Made by a program: the position numbers and the translations under genes | Assembly: GCF_000974485.1 (NCBI RefSeq) | Contig: NZ_BBOM01000011.1 | Span: 310,001 to 374,000 of the forward strand | Direction of reading: 5' to 3' | DNA from: Streptomyces sp. NBRC 109706 | GTDB taxonomy: Bacteria; Actinomycetota; Actinomycetes; Streptomycetales; Streptomycetaceae | Length of the DNA stretch: 64,000 bases | Part shown: one piece after another, positions 17,938 through 26,055 of the stretch | Layout: each line of letters starts with the position of its first letter | Position numbering within the stretch: the stretch's first letter is position 1 | The notes under the pieces: generated by a model | The model's database searches: none | The model's input: the letters and a program-made list of their open reading frames with translations, nothing else | Told to the model about the DNA's origin: nothing

Positions 17938-19107
17938 TCATGGCCGGCCAGCCGCGCCCCGGGAGTTGAGCCGGGCGGCCTGGCGGGTCAGATGGTGGCG
18001 TTCGGCGAGGTTGGGCGCCTTCAGGGCCGCCTCGGCGTAGAGCCGCGCGGCCGTCGTCGGATCGCCGTCGCGTTCGTGCAGATACGCCGCCACGGCGGTA
18101 TGGCGCGGCAGCGCGTCGTCGATCGCAGCGAGCGCCGCCAGCCCGGCGCGTGGCCCGTCGGCCTCGCCGACGGCGACCGCGCGGTTGAGCCGGACCACCG
18201 GGCTGTCGGTCAGCCGCGCCAACTCGTCGTACCACTCGACGATCTGCACCCAGTCGGTCTCCTCGGCGGTGGGCGCGTCGGCGTGCAGCGCCGCGATGGC
18301 GGCCTGGGCCTGGAACTCGCCCAGCCGGTCGCGGGCGAGGGCGGCCCGCAGGATGTCGATGCCCTCGACGATCGCGCCGGTGTCCCACCTGGCCCTGTCC
18401 TGTTCGGCGAGCGGCACCAGACTCCCGTCGGGCGCGGTCCTGGAGGCCCGCCGCGCGTGGTGCAGCAGCATCAGGGCGAGCAGCCCCGCCACCTCGGGGT
18501 GGTCGATCGCGGCCGCGAGGCGCCGGGTGATCCTGATGGCCTCGGCCGCCAGATCCACATCGCCCGCGTAGCCCTCGTTGAAGACCAGATAGAGCACCCG
18601 CAGCACGGTGGCGACATCGCCCGGCTGGTCGAACCGCACGCCGGAGACGGTGCGTTTGGCGCGACTGATCCGCTGCGCCATGGTCGCCTCAGGGACCAGA
18701 TACGCCGCGGCGATCTGCCGGGTGGTCAGCCCGCCGACGGCCCGCAGCGTGAGCGCCACCGCGGACGCCGGGGTCAGCGACGGGTGGGCGCACAGGAAGT
18801 ACAGCTGAAGCGTGTCGTCCACGGCCGCCGCGGGACCCGGCGCCGGCTCGGCCTCCACCACGTCCTCGCGTCGGCGGCGGGCGACGTCCGCCCGGGTCGC
18901 GTCGAGGAAGCGGCGCCAGGCCACGGTGACCAGCCACCCCTTCGGATCGCGCGGAGGGGCGGTCGGCCAGACGCGGACCGCCTCCACCAGCGCGTCCTGC
19001 ACGGCGTCCTCGGCCGCCGCGAAGTCGGCCCCACGGCGGACGAGGACACCGAGCACGCCCGGCGTGAGGCTTCTCAGCAGGGCTTCGTCCATCGGTATGT
19101 CACTCAC
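17938..19107 (-). CDS. ECF42-group RNA polymerase sigma factor
   Basis: 389 aa, about twice the length of a simple ECF sigma factor. Region 2 (AEDAVQDALVEAV) and region 4 (TTRQIAAAYLVPEATMAQRISRAK) lie in the first ~165 residues. The remaining ~220 residues are a helical TPR-like extension, the hallmark of ECF42; in that group the extension is needed for activity. It is encoded just downstream of a DGPF (YCII-related) protein, the standard ECF42 partner, overlapping it by 8 bp. The GTG at 19107 is used; an in-frame ATG five codons later is an alternative. A TGTCGA-N17-CGTC element upstream of the partner gene fits ECF42 autoregulation. No anti-sigma factor gene is nearby. Confidence 0.9.
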   Translation of the reverse strand: MSDIPMDEALLRSLTPGVLGVLVRRGADFAAAEDAVQDALVEAVRVWPTAPPRDPKGWLVTVAWRRFLDATRADVARRRREDVVEAEPAPGPAAAVDDTLQLYFLCAHPSLTPASAVALTLRAVGGLTTRQIAAAYLVPEATMAQRISRAKRTVSGVRFDQPGDVATVLRVLYLVFNEGYAGDVDLAAEAIRITRRLAAAIDHPEVAGLLALMLLHHARRASRTAPDGSLVPLAEQDRARWDTGAIVEGIDILRAALARDRLGEFQAQAAIAALHADAPTAEETDWVQIVEWYDELARLTDSPVVRLNRAVAVGEADGPRAGLAALAAIDDALPRHTAVAAYLHERDGDPTTAARLYAEAALKAPNLAERHHLTRQAARLNSRGAAGRP

Positions 19108-19507
19108 CGACGGCGGGCATCTCGGTCAGGAACGGGCGCAGCTCCAGCCACTCGTGGATCGGCTTCCCGCCGGCCCCCGGGGCGGCCGACAGCTCCCCGG
19201 CCAGCTCGACGGCCCGCTCGTGGCTGTCGACATCGATCACCATCCAGCCGGCGATCAGGTCCTTGGTCTCGGCGAACGGACCGTCGGTGACCGGCGGACG
19301 CCCCTCGCCGTCATAGCGGACGAACGTGCCCTCCTGGGCGAGCGCCTGGGCGTCGACGAACTCCCCGGTCTCCCTCAGCCGGTCCGCGAAGTCGTTCATG
19401 TACCGGATGTGCGCCGAGACCTCCTCGGGCGCCCACCGGTCCATGGGCACGTCGTTGACCGCCTCGGGGGCGCCCCGGTAGTGCTTGAGCAGCAGGTACT
19501 TGGCCAT
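19100..19507 (-). CDS. DGPF/YCII-related protein, ECF42 partner
   Basis: 135 aa; ATG with GAGGAG seven bases upstream. It belongs to the YciI-like ferredoxin-fold family and carries the TDGPFAETK motif that names the DGPF group. Such proteins are commonly encoded beside ECF42 sigma factors, and their enzymatic role is not established. The stop overlaps the sigma-factor start by 8 bp, so both are made from one message. Its promoter is likely the ECF42-type element at 19561-19587, making it a probable target of the sigma factor. Confidence 0.9.
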   Translation of the reverse strand: MAKYLLLKHYRGAPEAVNDVPMDRWAPEEVSAHIRYMNDFADRLRETGEFVDAQALAQEGTFVRYDGEGRPPVTDGPFAETKDLIAGWMVIDVDSHERAVELAGELSAAPGAGGKPIHEWLELRPFLTEMPAVGE

Positions 19508-19560
19508 GGTGGTACTCCTCGGTGCTGTGCGGGAACCATTGTGGTCACCCTCACCCAGGA

Positions 19561-19587
19561 GACGGAGCCGGGTACGGGTTCTCGACA
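19561..19587 (-). promoter_or_regulatory. ECF42-type promoter of the DGPF-sigma operon
   Basis: On the minus strand TGTCGA (plus positions 19582-19587) is followed after 17 bp by CGTC (19561-19564). This matches the ECF42 target signature as I remember it (TGTCGA at -35, CGA/TC at -10). Transcription would start near 19553, about 46 bases before the ATG of the DGPF gene. Confidence 0.7.
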
Positions 19588-19653
19588 TCGCCCAGCAGAT
19601 TTCTCCGGGTTTCCCGACCCGACCGGCCGAGCCCGGCACCGCCGCCCCGTCCG

Positions 19654-20976
19654 TCAGCCCTCCGCTGGCCGTGGCACCCGCAGCCGTCGCCAGCTCACTA
19701 GGGCGAAGAGAAGGACGAGGACCTGGCCGAGTGCCACGGCCCAGAGCAGGCCACGCGGCCCGGCCGCCCCGATGACGACCCCGCCGACGGCCAGGCCCAG
19801 CGGTTCCACGCCGAACGACAGGGTGCGGAAGGCACTGTTGACCCGGCCCTGGAGATGGTCGGGCGTGACGGAGAGCCGGTAGGTGATCAGCGACACCGCG
19901 AAGACCGGCCACAGCGCGTTGGTGATCAGCAGTCCGACGGTCAGCGGAAGCATCGAGGGGGCCGCCGCCATCATGGCCGCCGCGACCGACCACAGGAGGA
20001 CCGAGACCACCGCCAGCGTCGCCAGGTCCACCCGTTCCCGCAGCCAGGACGCGGCCAGGGCGCTGAGCACCGTGCCCAGGCCGACCGCCGCCAGGACCAG
20101 GCCGACCAGACCGGCGCCGACGCCCAGCTCGTCGGTGGCCAACACGATGACGGCGAGGTCCAGCGGGGCCTGCAGCAGATTGACCAGGGTGACCGTCACC
20201 AGCAGCATCCGCAGCAGACGCCGCCGCCACAGGAAGCCGACGCCCTCCGTCAGATCGGCCAGCAGGGAGGTGCGGGCCCGCTCCGCGCGGTCCTCCTGGA
20301 AGGACGCGCGGACGAAAAGCAGCGAGGCGCCGGAGACCAGATAGGTGAACCCGTTGACCAGATAGGCGAGGATCGCGCCCAGCGTCGACGTCCTGGCCAG
20401 GCCCAACAGCAGCCCGGTGAGCGCGGATCCGCCGACGCCGGCGGCGGATTCGCCGATCTCGTTGAGCGCGTTGGCGGTCGGCAGATCGGCGTCCGGGACC
20501 AGCTTGGGGAGCGCCGAGAGCCGGGAGACGGCCGAGAAGACATGCCCGACGCCCTCCAGAAAGGCGACCACCGCCAACTGGGCGACGGTCAGGGTGCCCA
20601 GGGCGTAGGCGAGCGGCACGCTGGCCAGCGCGGCGAACCGGCCCAGATCGGCGACGATCATCACCGTGCGCCGGTTCCACCGGTCGATGAACACGCCCGC
20701 CAGCAGGTTCAGCAGCAGATAGGGCGCCACCCTGGCCGCCCCGACCAGACCCGCCATGGCGGGCGACCCCGAGATGCCGAGGGCGAGCACGGGGATGGCC
20801 AGGTTGGCCATGGCCGTGCCCATCGACGAGACGGTGAACCCGCCCCACAGAACCATGAAGTCCCGGTTGGTCAACACCCCGCGCCAGCGCCCGCGCCTCC
20901 CGCGCCCACGCGGGAGCGGTAACGCCCCCTCGGCGCCGCACGGTTCGGAGACGGGAGGCGGCGACGGGTCGTCCAT
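19654..20976 (-). CDS. MFS transporter, EntS-like
   Basis: 440 aa with a ~35-residue cytoplasmic N-terminus and about 12 hydrophobic segments in two bundles. The loop between TM2 and TM3 carries FIDRWNRRTVM, the MFS signature A position, and VTPDHLQGRVNSAFR follows the tenth segment, as in the MFS_3/enterobactin-exporter group common in actinomycetes. Substrate unknown; export of a small molecule driven by the proton gradient is likely. There is no Shine-Dalgarno sequence: a TAGGAT box lies 6 bases before the ATG, so the message is probably leaderless. It is divergent from the VTT-domain gene with overlapping -10 boxes. Confidence 0.9.
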   Translation of the reverse strand: MDDPSPPPVSEPCGAEGALPLPRGRGRRGRWRGVLTNRDFMVLWGGFTVSSMGTAMANLAIPVLALGISGSPAMAGLVGAARVAPYLLLNLLAGVFIDRWNRRTVMIVADLGRFAALASVPLAYALGTLTVAQLAVVAFLEGVGHVFSAVSRLSALPKLVPDADLPTANALNEIGESAAGVGGSALTGLLLGLARTSTLGAILAYLVNGFTYLVSGASLLFVRASFQEDRAERARTSLLADLTEGVGFLWRRRLLRMLLVTVTLVNLLQAPLDLAVIVLATDELGVGAGLVGLVLAAVGLGTVLSALAASWLRERVDLATLAVVSVLLWSVAAAMMAAAPSMLPLTVGLLITNALWPVFAVSLITYRLSVTPDHLQGRVNSAFRTLSFGVEPLGLAVGGVVIGAAGPRGLLWAVALGQVLVLLFALVSWRRLRVPRPAEG

Positions 20977-20982
20977 GGGCCG

Positions 20983-20992
20983 ATCCTAGGGT
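20983..20992. promoter_or_regulatory. Overlapping divergent -10 boxes
   Basis: The palindrome CCTAGG at 20985-20990 is part of two -10 elements. TAGGAT on the minus strand (20983-20988) lies 6 bases before the transporter ATG. TAGGGT on the plus strand (20987-20992) lies 7 bases before GTG 21000. Only 23 bp separate the two start codons and neither gene has a ribosome site, so both are probably leaderless and cannot be initiated at the same moment. Confidence 0.65.
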
Positions 20993-20999
20993 GGGTGCC

Positions 21000-21716
21000 G
21001 TGAAAGACGAGGTCGGGGTGCGGGGGGAGTCCGACCGCCGGTGGCCGCGTGCCGTGCCGCGGGTGGTGGTGGCGGCCGTGCTGTCGCCCTGGGGCCGGCT
21101 GCTGCTGCTGATCCCGCTGGTGGCCGGCGCCTGGGCCGCCGCCACGCTGCTGGGCGTGGACCGGCTGGCCCGCGCCGAGCCCGCCGCGCTGGGCTCCACG
21201 GTCTGGTCGGGGCCGTTTTTTGTCGCGCTCTACGCGCTGGGCACGACGGCCTTCGTGCCCAAGCCGGCGCTGAGCGCCGCCGCCGGCGCGCTCTTCGGCG
21301 CCGGTCAGGGGCTGCTGCTGACCGTTCTCGGCACCGTGCTGGGGGCGCTGCTCGGCTTCGCCGCCGGGCGTCTGCTGGGCCGCGAGGCGCTGGGCCCGAT
21401 GACCCGGTCCGGGGCGCTGGCCGGCGTCGAACGGCGGCTGTCCGAACGGCCGTTCCGCGGGGTGCTGTTGGCGCGGCTGTTGCCGGTGGTGCCCTTCGCC
21501 GTGGTCAATCTGGGCTCCGCCGTCGCCCGCGTCGGCTGGGCACCGTTCGCCGCCGCCACCGCGCTGGGCACCCTGCCGGGCAACGCGGCCTGGGTGCTGG
21601 CCGGGGTGTCCGCGTCCACCCCCTCCGCCGCCTGGCTCTGGCTGCCGGCCGCCGGCTGCGGCGCGCTGCTGGGCGGGGCCGCGCTGTGGCGCGCCGCGCG
21701 CCGCCGCCGCGCCTGA
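21000..21716 (+). CDS. VTT (TVP38/DedA-like) membrane protein
   Basis: 238 aa, five or six hydrophobic segments. The central GTTAFVPKPALSAAAGALFG followed by a Gly-rich helix and an ARLLPVVPFAVVN motif is the VTT/SNARE-associated domain of TMEM64/TVP38 proteins. DedA-superfamily members are linked to lipid carrier recycling and envelope homeostasis, but the function of this branch is unknown. GTG 21000 is preferred over GTG 20991 because a TAGGGT box ends 7 bases before it, the usual geometry of a leaderless actinobacterial gene. Confidence 0.85.
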   Translation: MKDEVGVRGESDRRWPRAVPRVVVAAVLSPWGRLLLLIPLVAGAWAAATLLGVDRLARAEPAALGSTVWSGPFFVALYALGTTAFVPKPALSAAAGALFGAGQGLLLTVLGTVLGALLGFAAGRLLGREALGPMTRSGALAGVERRLSERPFRGVLLARLLPVVPFAVVNLGSAVARVGWAPFAAATALGTLPGNAAWVLAGVSASTPSAAWLWLPAAGCGALLGGAALWRAARRRRA

Positions 21717-21868
21717 TCCCCGAGTCCGGCCGCCGCTTGCGCTGGAGCGCGCTTCAACCGCCATGCTGACGGACAGCACGGGAAACCCGGCGAACACCGG
21801 GCAAACCGTGCTGAGTTACCAGAAATATCTCGGCATCTGAGAAAAGGCAGACAGAGGGGGAAAGTTCC

Positions 21869-22819
21869 ATGTCGGAATCGACGGGGGTACCGCTCGCGCT
21901 GGGCACCATGTACTTCGGCACCAGGACGGACGAGGCGACGGCGTTCGACCTGCTGGACCGGTTCGTGGACGCCGGCGGCACGCTGATCGACACCGCCGAC
22001 TGCTACACCTTCTGGCACGAGCCGGACGGCCGGGGCGGCGAGAGCGAGACGGTCATCGGCCGGTGGCTGGCGGCCCGCCCCGGCATGCGCGACCGGGTGT
22101 CCCTCAGCACCAAGACGGGCGCCCAGCCGCAGGGCGAGGGGGAGTGGCCGGCCAACCGGCAGGGACTGTCGGGCGACGCGGTCGGGGCCGCCGCGCGGGG
22201 CAGTCTCCGCCGGCTCGGCACCGACCGGATCGACCTCTACTGGACCCATACCGAGGACCGGGGCGTCCCCCTTGAGGAGACGGCCCAGGCGCTCGCCGGG
22301 CTGGTCGCCGACGGAACGGTCGCCAGGATCGGCGCCTCCAACCACGCGCTGTGGCGGGTGGAGCGGGCCCGTGGCATCGCCGAGCGGCACGGCTGGGCCG
22401 GGTACACCGCGCTGCAACTGCGCCACTCCTACCTCAAGCCCCGCCCCGGCGTCCCCGCCCTGCCGCACCGGTTCGGCTGGGTCACGGACGAGACCCTCGA
22501 CTATGTCGAGACCGAGCCTGGGCTGAGCCTGTGGGTCTACACCGTCCTGCTGAACGGCTACTACGCCAGGACCGACCGGCCCCTGGGCGAGGAGTTCGAA
22601 CACCCGGGCAACACCCGGCGGTTGGCCGCCCTGGAGCGGGTGGCGACGGACCTCGGGGTGAGCCGTAACCAGGTCGTCCTGGCCTGGCTCACCGGCGGCC
22701 GGCCGCCCCTCGTCCCGGTGGTCGGCGTCAGCAGCCCCGAGCAGCTGGACGAGGCGCTCGCCGGCGTCGCCCTTGAGCTGTCGGCCGAACACCGCCGACT
22801 CCTCGACGAGGCGGCCTGA
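21869..22819 (+). CDS. Aldo/keto reductase
   Basis: 316 aa TIM-barrel oxidoreductase. The AKR tetrad is visible: Asp41 (LIDTADCY), Tyr46, Lys82 (STKTG) and His127 (YWTHTED). NADPH binding is suggested by the late GVSSPEQLDEAL segment. The start ATG follows AGAGGGGG. Substrate is unknown; members of this group reduce aldehydes and ketones of carbohydrates or xenobiotics. It converges with an FMN-dependent oxidoreductase gene, and a strong hairpin separates the two. Confidence 0.92.
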   Translation: MSESTGVPLALGTMYFGTRTDEATAFDLLDRFVDAGGTLIDTADCYTFWHEPDGRGGESETVIGRWLAARPGMRDRVSLSTKTGAQPQGEGEWPANRQGLSGDAVGAAARGSLRRLGTDRIDLYWTHTEDRGVPLEETAQALAGLVADGTVARIGASNHALWRVERARGIAERHGWAGYTALQLRHSYLKPRPGVPALPHRFGWVTDETLDYVETEPGLSLWVYTVLLNGYYARTDRPLGEEFEHPGNTRRLAALERVATDLGVSRNQVVLAWLTGGRPPLVPVVGVSSPEQLDEALAGVALELSAEHRRLLDEAA

Positions 22820-22858
22820 CCGGCCGGCCGCCCCCCGACCGGACGCCACGCGCCCGCA

Positions 22859-22890
22859 CGCCGGCCGGCGCGCCCTAACGCCGGCCGGCG
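22859..22890. terminator. Hairpin between convergent genes
   Basis: Two copies of CGCCGGCCGGCG (22859-22870 and 22879-22890) can form a 12-bp stem with an 8-base loop. It overlaps the stop codon of the minus-strand oxidoreductase and lies 40 bp after the aldo/keto reductase stop, so it could terminate both. No T tract, which is usual in this group. Confidence 0.6.
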
Positions 22891-23540
22891 CCGAGCCGTT
22901 CGCCGAGTTCGGTGGCCAGCGACAGCGCGCTCTTCAGCTCGCGGGCGGCCCGGTCGGCATGCCGGGCGAGGGCGGGCGTCCGGTTGGCCAGGGTCAGGTT
23001 GGCGGCGATCACCGTCACGGACATCCCCATCTCCTCGCCGAGCACCAGCTCCAGCACCGGGGTCGCGTGGTCGCGCTGCCGGTTCACCCCACGGGTGCCG
23101 TACTCGCCGCCCCGCGCCGTGGCCAGCACCACGGGACGTCCGGCCAGCGGGGCACCCGAGATCGCCGAGGGGGCGGTCCACCCCGGGACATGCACATGGT
23201 CGAGCCATGCCTTGACGGTCGAGGGCAGCGCGTAGTTGTAGAGCGGGAACCCGATCAACACCACGTCGGCGGCGAGGAGTTCGGAGATGAGGATCCGTTG
23301 CATCTCCGCCGCGGCCCACCCCGGGCGCTCGCCCGGCTCCCGCAGCCCCGGCGCCCAGTGCAGTCCGGCGTCGGGCAGATGGGGCGGCGGATCGGCGTGC
23401 AGGTCACGGCGGAGCACCACGTTGTCCATGTGCGCGGCGCGAAACGCCGAGGCGAAGGCCGCGGTGATGGCCCGCGACTCCGAAGCCCCGTCCCGGGCCG
23501 AGGAATCAAGGTGTAGCAGTGTCGACATGCCGGACATCAT
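22875..23540 (-). CDS. FMN-dependent NADH-azoreductase-like oxidoreductase
   Basis: About 221 aa of flavodoxin fold. The N-terminal LLHLDSSARDGASESR is the FMN phosphate-binding loop; FPLYNYALPSTVKAWLDHV and ATARGGEYG are typical of the AzoR/MdaB-like quinone or azo reductases. Such enzymes do two-electron reduction of quinones or azo compounds with NAD(P)H. ATG 23540 has GGAG six bases upstream; ATG 23528 is the start usual in homologues. It converges with the aldo/keto reductase, so two redox genes share this locus. Confidence 0.88.
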   Translation of the reverse strand: MMSGMSTLLHLDSSARDGASESRAITAAFASAFRAAHMDNVVLRRDLHADPPPHLPDAGLHWAPGLREPGERPGWAAAEMQRILISELLAADVVLIGFPLYNYALPSTVKAWLDHVHVPGWTAPSAISGAPLAGRPVVLATARGGEYGTRGVNRQRDHATPVLELVLGEEMGMSVTVIAANLTLANRTPALARHADRAARELKSALSLATELGERLGAGRR

Positions 23541-23714
23541 GGCGCGCTCCGGACCCGTCGACCACGCCGGGGGGTCGCCCGAACGCCGTCGGGATCCCTC
23601 CCGCTCACCGCCGTTCGGCCGCTTCGCCGGGCACTCGCACTCCAGTCGGGAGGGGGAGTGGCCGATGTCCGGAGGAGCCACATCGGCACGGATCCGACGA
23701 GAGGGAGAGCCCGG

Positions 23715-24092
23715 ATGGCGACCTGGACAAGCGACGAGTTGGACACCATCGGCACCGCAGACGAACTGGAGATCGCCCCGCTGCGCGAGGACGGCACCGC
23801 CCACGGCCCGGTGACGATCTGGGTGGTGCGGCACGACGACGATCTCTACGTTCGCTCCTATCGGGGACGCGACGGCGTCTGGTTCCAAACCACCCGGGCG
23901 CGTGGCGAGGGGCATGTCCAGGCCGGCGGGATCGACCGCGACGTGCGCTTCGCCGAGGAGACCGACCCGGCGGCCATCGAGGCGATCGACGCGGCCTACC
24001 GCAGCAAGTACCAGCGCTACGGCAGCGCCTATGTCGATCCGATGGTCGCCGGACCGGCGCGGGAGGCCACCATCAGGCTGCTGCCGCGCTGA
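23715..24092 (+). CDS. DUF2255-family protein
   Basis: 125 aa. ATG preceded by GAGGGAGA. The sequence (WVVRHDDDLYVRSYRGRDG, VWFQTTRARGEGHV) matches the DUF2255 family as I recall it, a split-barrel fold related to pyridoxamine-phosphate-oxidase-like flavoproteins; ligand and function are unknown. It is a single-gene unit ended by a 14-bp hairpin. Confidence 0.8.
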   Translation: MATWTSDELDTIGTADELEIAPLREDGTAHGPVTIWVVRHDDDLYVRSYRGRDGVWFQTTRARGEGHVQAGGIDRDVRFAEETDPAAIEAIDAAYRSKYQRYGSAYVDPMVAGPAREATIRLLPR

Positions 24093-24107
24093 GCGGGTGC
24101 CCGGCAT

Positions 24108-24140
24108 CCGGCGCCCGGCGGCACGCCCGCCGGGCGCCGG
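24108..24140 (+). terminator. Strong hairpin terminator
   Basis: CCGGCGCCCGGCGG (24108-24121) and its exact complement (24127-24140) form a perfect 14-bp stem with a 5-base loop, 15 bp after the DUF2255 stop. No T tract. It isolates that gene from the leaderless gene that begins 36 bp downstream. Confidence 0.75.
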
Positions 24141-24162
24141 CGTCGGGGGCCCGGCGGGAGCC

Positions 24163-24168
24163 TAAGCT
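24163..24168 (+). promoter_or_regulatory. -10 box of a leaderless gene
   Basis: TAAGCT ends 7 bases before ATG 24176, with no Shine-Dalgarno sequence between; transcription should begin at or next to the start codon. Confidence 0.6.
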
Positions 24169-24175
24169 CGGGCGC

Positions 24176-24796
24176 ATGGCGAAATACTTCGACGTGCACC
24201 CGGAGAACCCACAGCGTCGCGTGATCGACCAGGCGGTTCAGATCCTCGGCGACGGAGGACTCATCGTCTATCCCACGGACTCCTGTTTCGCCCTCGGCTG
24301 TCTGCCGGGGGACAGCCGGGGCGTGGACCGGATCCGTTCCATCAGGCAGCTCGACAGCCGGCACCACTTCACCCTGGTCTGCCGGGACTTCGCCCAGCTG
24401 GGCCAGTTCGCGCGGATAGACAACACGGTGTTCCGCGCGGTGCGGGCCGCCACCCCCGGCAGCTACACCTTCATCCTGCCGGCCACCAAGGAGGCGCCGC
24501 GCCGGCTGCTGCACCCCAAGCGGCGCACCATCGGCGTGCGGATTCCCGAACACCCCGTCGCCCAGGCGCTGTTGGCCGCGCTCGACGGGCCGCTGCTCTC
24601 CAGCACCCTGCTGCTGCCGGACCAGGAGGAGCCGTTGACCCAGGGGTGGGAGATCAAGGAACGGCTCGACCATGTCGTGGACGCCGTGCTCGACTCGGGG
24701 GACTGCGGGACGGTGCCCACCACGGTGGTCGACTTCTCGCAGGGCGAGGCGGAGATCGTGCGCCGGGGCGCCGGCGACCCCGACCGCTTCGCCTGA
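24176..24796 (+). CDS. YrdC-domain protein, YciO-like (Sua5 family)
   Basis: 206 aa. Residues 10-195 are a YrdC domain (IVYPTDSCFALGC, FILPATKEAPRRLL, GVRIPEHPVAQALL, SSTLLLP). The family includes Sua5/TsaC, which make threonylcarbamoyl-AMP for the t6A modification of tRNA. The N-terminus (YFDVHPENPQRRVIDQAVQI) is closest in style to E. coli YciO, a relative whose activity is less certain. It has no C-terminal Sua5 domain. The gene is monocistronic and probably leaderless. Confidence 0.85.
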   Translation: MAKYFDVHPENPQRRVIDQAVQILGDGGLIVYPTDSCFALGCLPGDSRGVDRIRSIRQLDSRHHFTLVCRDFAQLGQFARIDNTVFRAVRAATPGSYTFILPATKEAPRRLLHPKRRTIGVRIPEHPVAQALLAALDGPLLSSTLLLPDQEEPLTQGWEIKERLDHVVDAVLDSGDCGTVPTTVVDFSQGEAEIVRRGAGDPDRFA

Positions 24797-24896
24797 GGCC
24801 GGGCCCCGCTCCCTCCGCCTTCCGGAAACGGCCGGACCACGGCCCGAGTCGGACGGTCGTGGGCCGCCCTGCCCGGAACCGGACGAGAGGGACCCC

Positions 24897-25037
24897 GTGA
24901 ACGCACCACCCGCGCGGCGGACCTGGCTCGCCGTCCCGGCCCGCGTCGCCCTGCGCCAGATCGGCGCCGCCGGCCCCGAGGAGCCGGCGGCGGCGCCGCC
25001 CGCCCCGGCGGACGCGCCGGAGCGCGCGCCCTCCTGA
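24897..25037 (+). CDS. Possible small protein (46 aa)
   Basis: A short frame from GTG 24897, with GAGAGGGA upstream, encodes a 46-residue basic then Pro/Ala-rich peptide (PPARRTWLAVPARVALRQIG). The first half could be an amphipathic helix. No family is recognised; it may be spurious, though the ribosome site is good. Confidence 0.3.
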   Translation: MNAPPARRTWLAVPARVALRQIGAAGPEEPAAAPPAPADAPERAPS

Positions 25038-25472
25038 CGCGCCGTTGGCCAGCGCCCCGCGCGTGGCATCGCCGACCGTCGGGATCGCCTACCCTGTCCT
25101 GGCCGGCGCCGGCCTGGAGCGCCGGGCGCGGAGCGGCGCGGGCGGGAGGCCCAGAGATGGCAGAGGTGGCACGGGCGGCAGCACCCGTGAGCCGCGGGCC
25201 GTCACCGAGGGCCCGGACGATCCGCTCGACGGTCATGCCGCGTTTCTCGCCGCCGGCCACCCCGGGTGCCCGGGCCGACCCGCCGGGGGCGCGCCCGCCG
25301 GCGGAGGGTTGAACAGGTGTGCCAGGGGGCGCGCGTCGCCGCGCCGGGCGCTGGGCATGATCGGCCTACCGAGGCGAGATCCCCGGAACATTTTTCGGAC
25401 CACTTTTCGGACCCTGAGAAAGGCGGAACAGATGCACGAGCGTGGGCGGTTGACGGCCGGAGGAGGACGTTG
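25038..25472. other. 435-bp gap upstream of the cupin gene
   Basis: No convincing gene on either strand. Most is typical high-GC filler. The last 90 bp are AT-richer and contain an imperfect direct repeat (TTTTTCGGACC at about 25389 and CTTTTCGGACC about 12 bp later), probably part of the cupin gene's promoter or leader. Confidence 0.5.
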
Positions 25473-25946
25473 ATGCGGGGCGGACGTCCCATCAGGCGGG
25501 CCGGCACCTTCGCCGCGCTGGCCGGGCCCTTAGTGCTGGTCGCCTTCCCCTCCGCGTCCGTCGCCGGCTCCGGTGGGACCCAGCGGGTGCAGTCGGAGAC
25601 GCTGGCCGAGGGCGTCGCGCCGCACGGGGTGCGGATCGACACCGAGGGCCCGACGGACGTGGTGCACCGGGTGATCACCATCGAGCCCGGCGGCTCCACC
25701 GGCTGGCACTACCACGACGGTCCGCTGCTGGCCGTGATCGCCTCCGGCACCCTCACCCGCACCCTGGACGACTGCACGGTCGAGGTGTCCCACGCCGGCG
25801 ACTCGTTCGTCGAACCCCACGGCCCCGGGCACGTCCATGTGGGGCGCAACCTCGGCGACGAGCCGGTGGTCCTCTACGCCACCTATATGGTCCCTCAGGG
25901 AGCACCCCTCTCGGTGGAAGCCGAGAACCCCGGCTGCCCCGAGTAG
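25473..25946 (+). CDS. Secreted cupin-domain protein
   Basis: 157 aa. A Sec signal peptide with twin Arg near the start (residues 1-31; cleavage probably after ASVA) precedes a single cupin barrel: first motif GGSTGWHYHDGPLLAVIASG and second motif around GPGHVHVGRNLGDEP. His residues in both motifs could bind a metal. The ribosome site is GGAGGA. A conserved-barrel protein in the extracellular space; substrate unknown. No operon partner. Confidence 0.85.
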   Translation: MRGGRPIRRAGTFAALAGPLVLVAFPSASVAGSGGTQRVQSETLAEGVAPHGVRIDTEGPTDVVHRVITIEPGGSTGWHYHDGPLLAVIASGTLTRTLDDCTVEVSHAGDSFVEPHGPGHVHVGRNLGDEPVVLYATYMVPQGAPLSVEAENPGCPE

Positions 25947-26055
25947 CGCGCGGCACCGCCGCATCCATCCGTTGATCGTCATCCGCTCGCCCACCGGCCA
26001 TCGCCGGCGCGAGGGGCACGGCGGGCCACTCGTACCCGCCACGCATGGAGGAGTT

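Noticed and set aside
25045-25473. Open frame of 142 codons before the cupin gene
   Set aside because: No ribosome site, Arg/Gly-rich composition, and it overlaps the ribosome site and start of the cupin gene.
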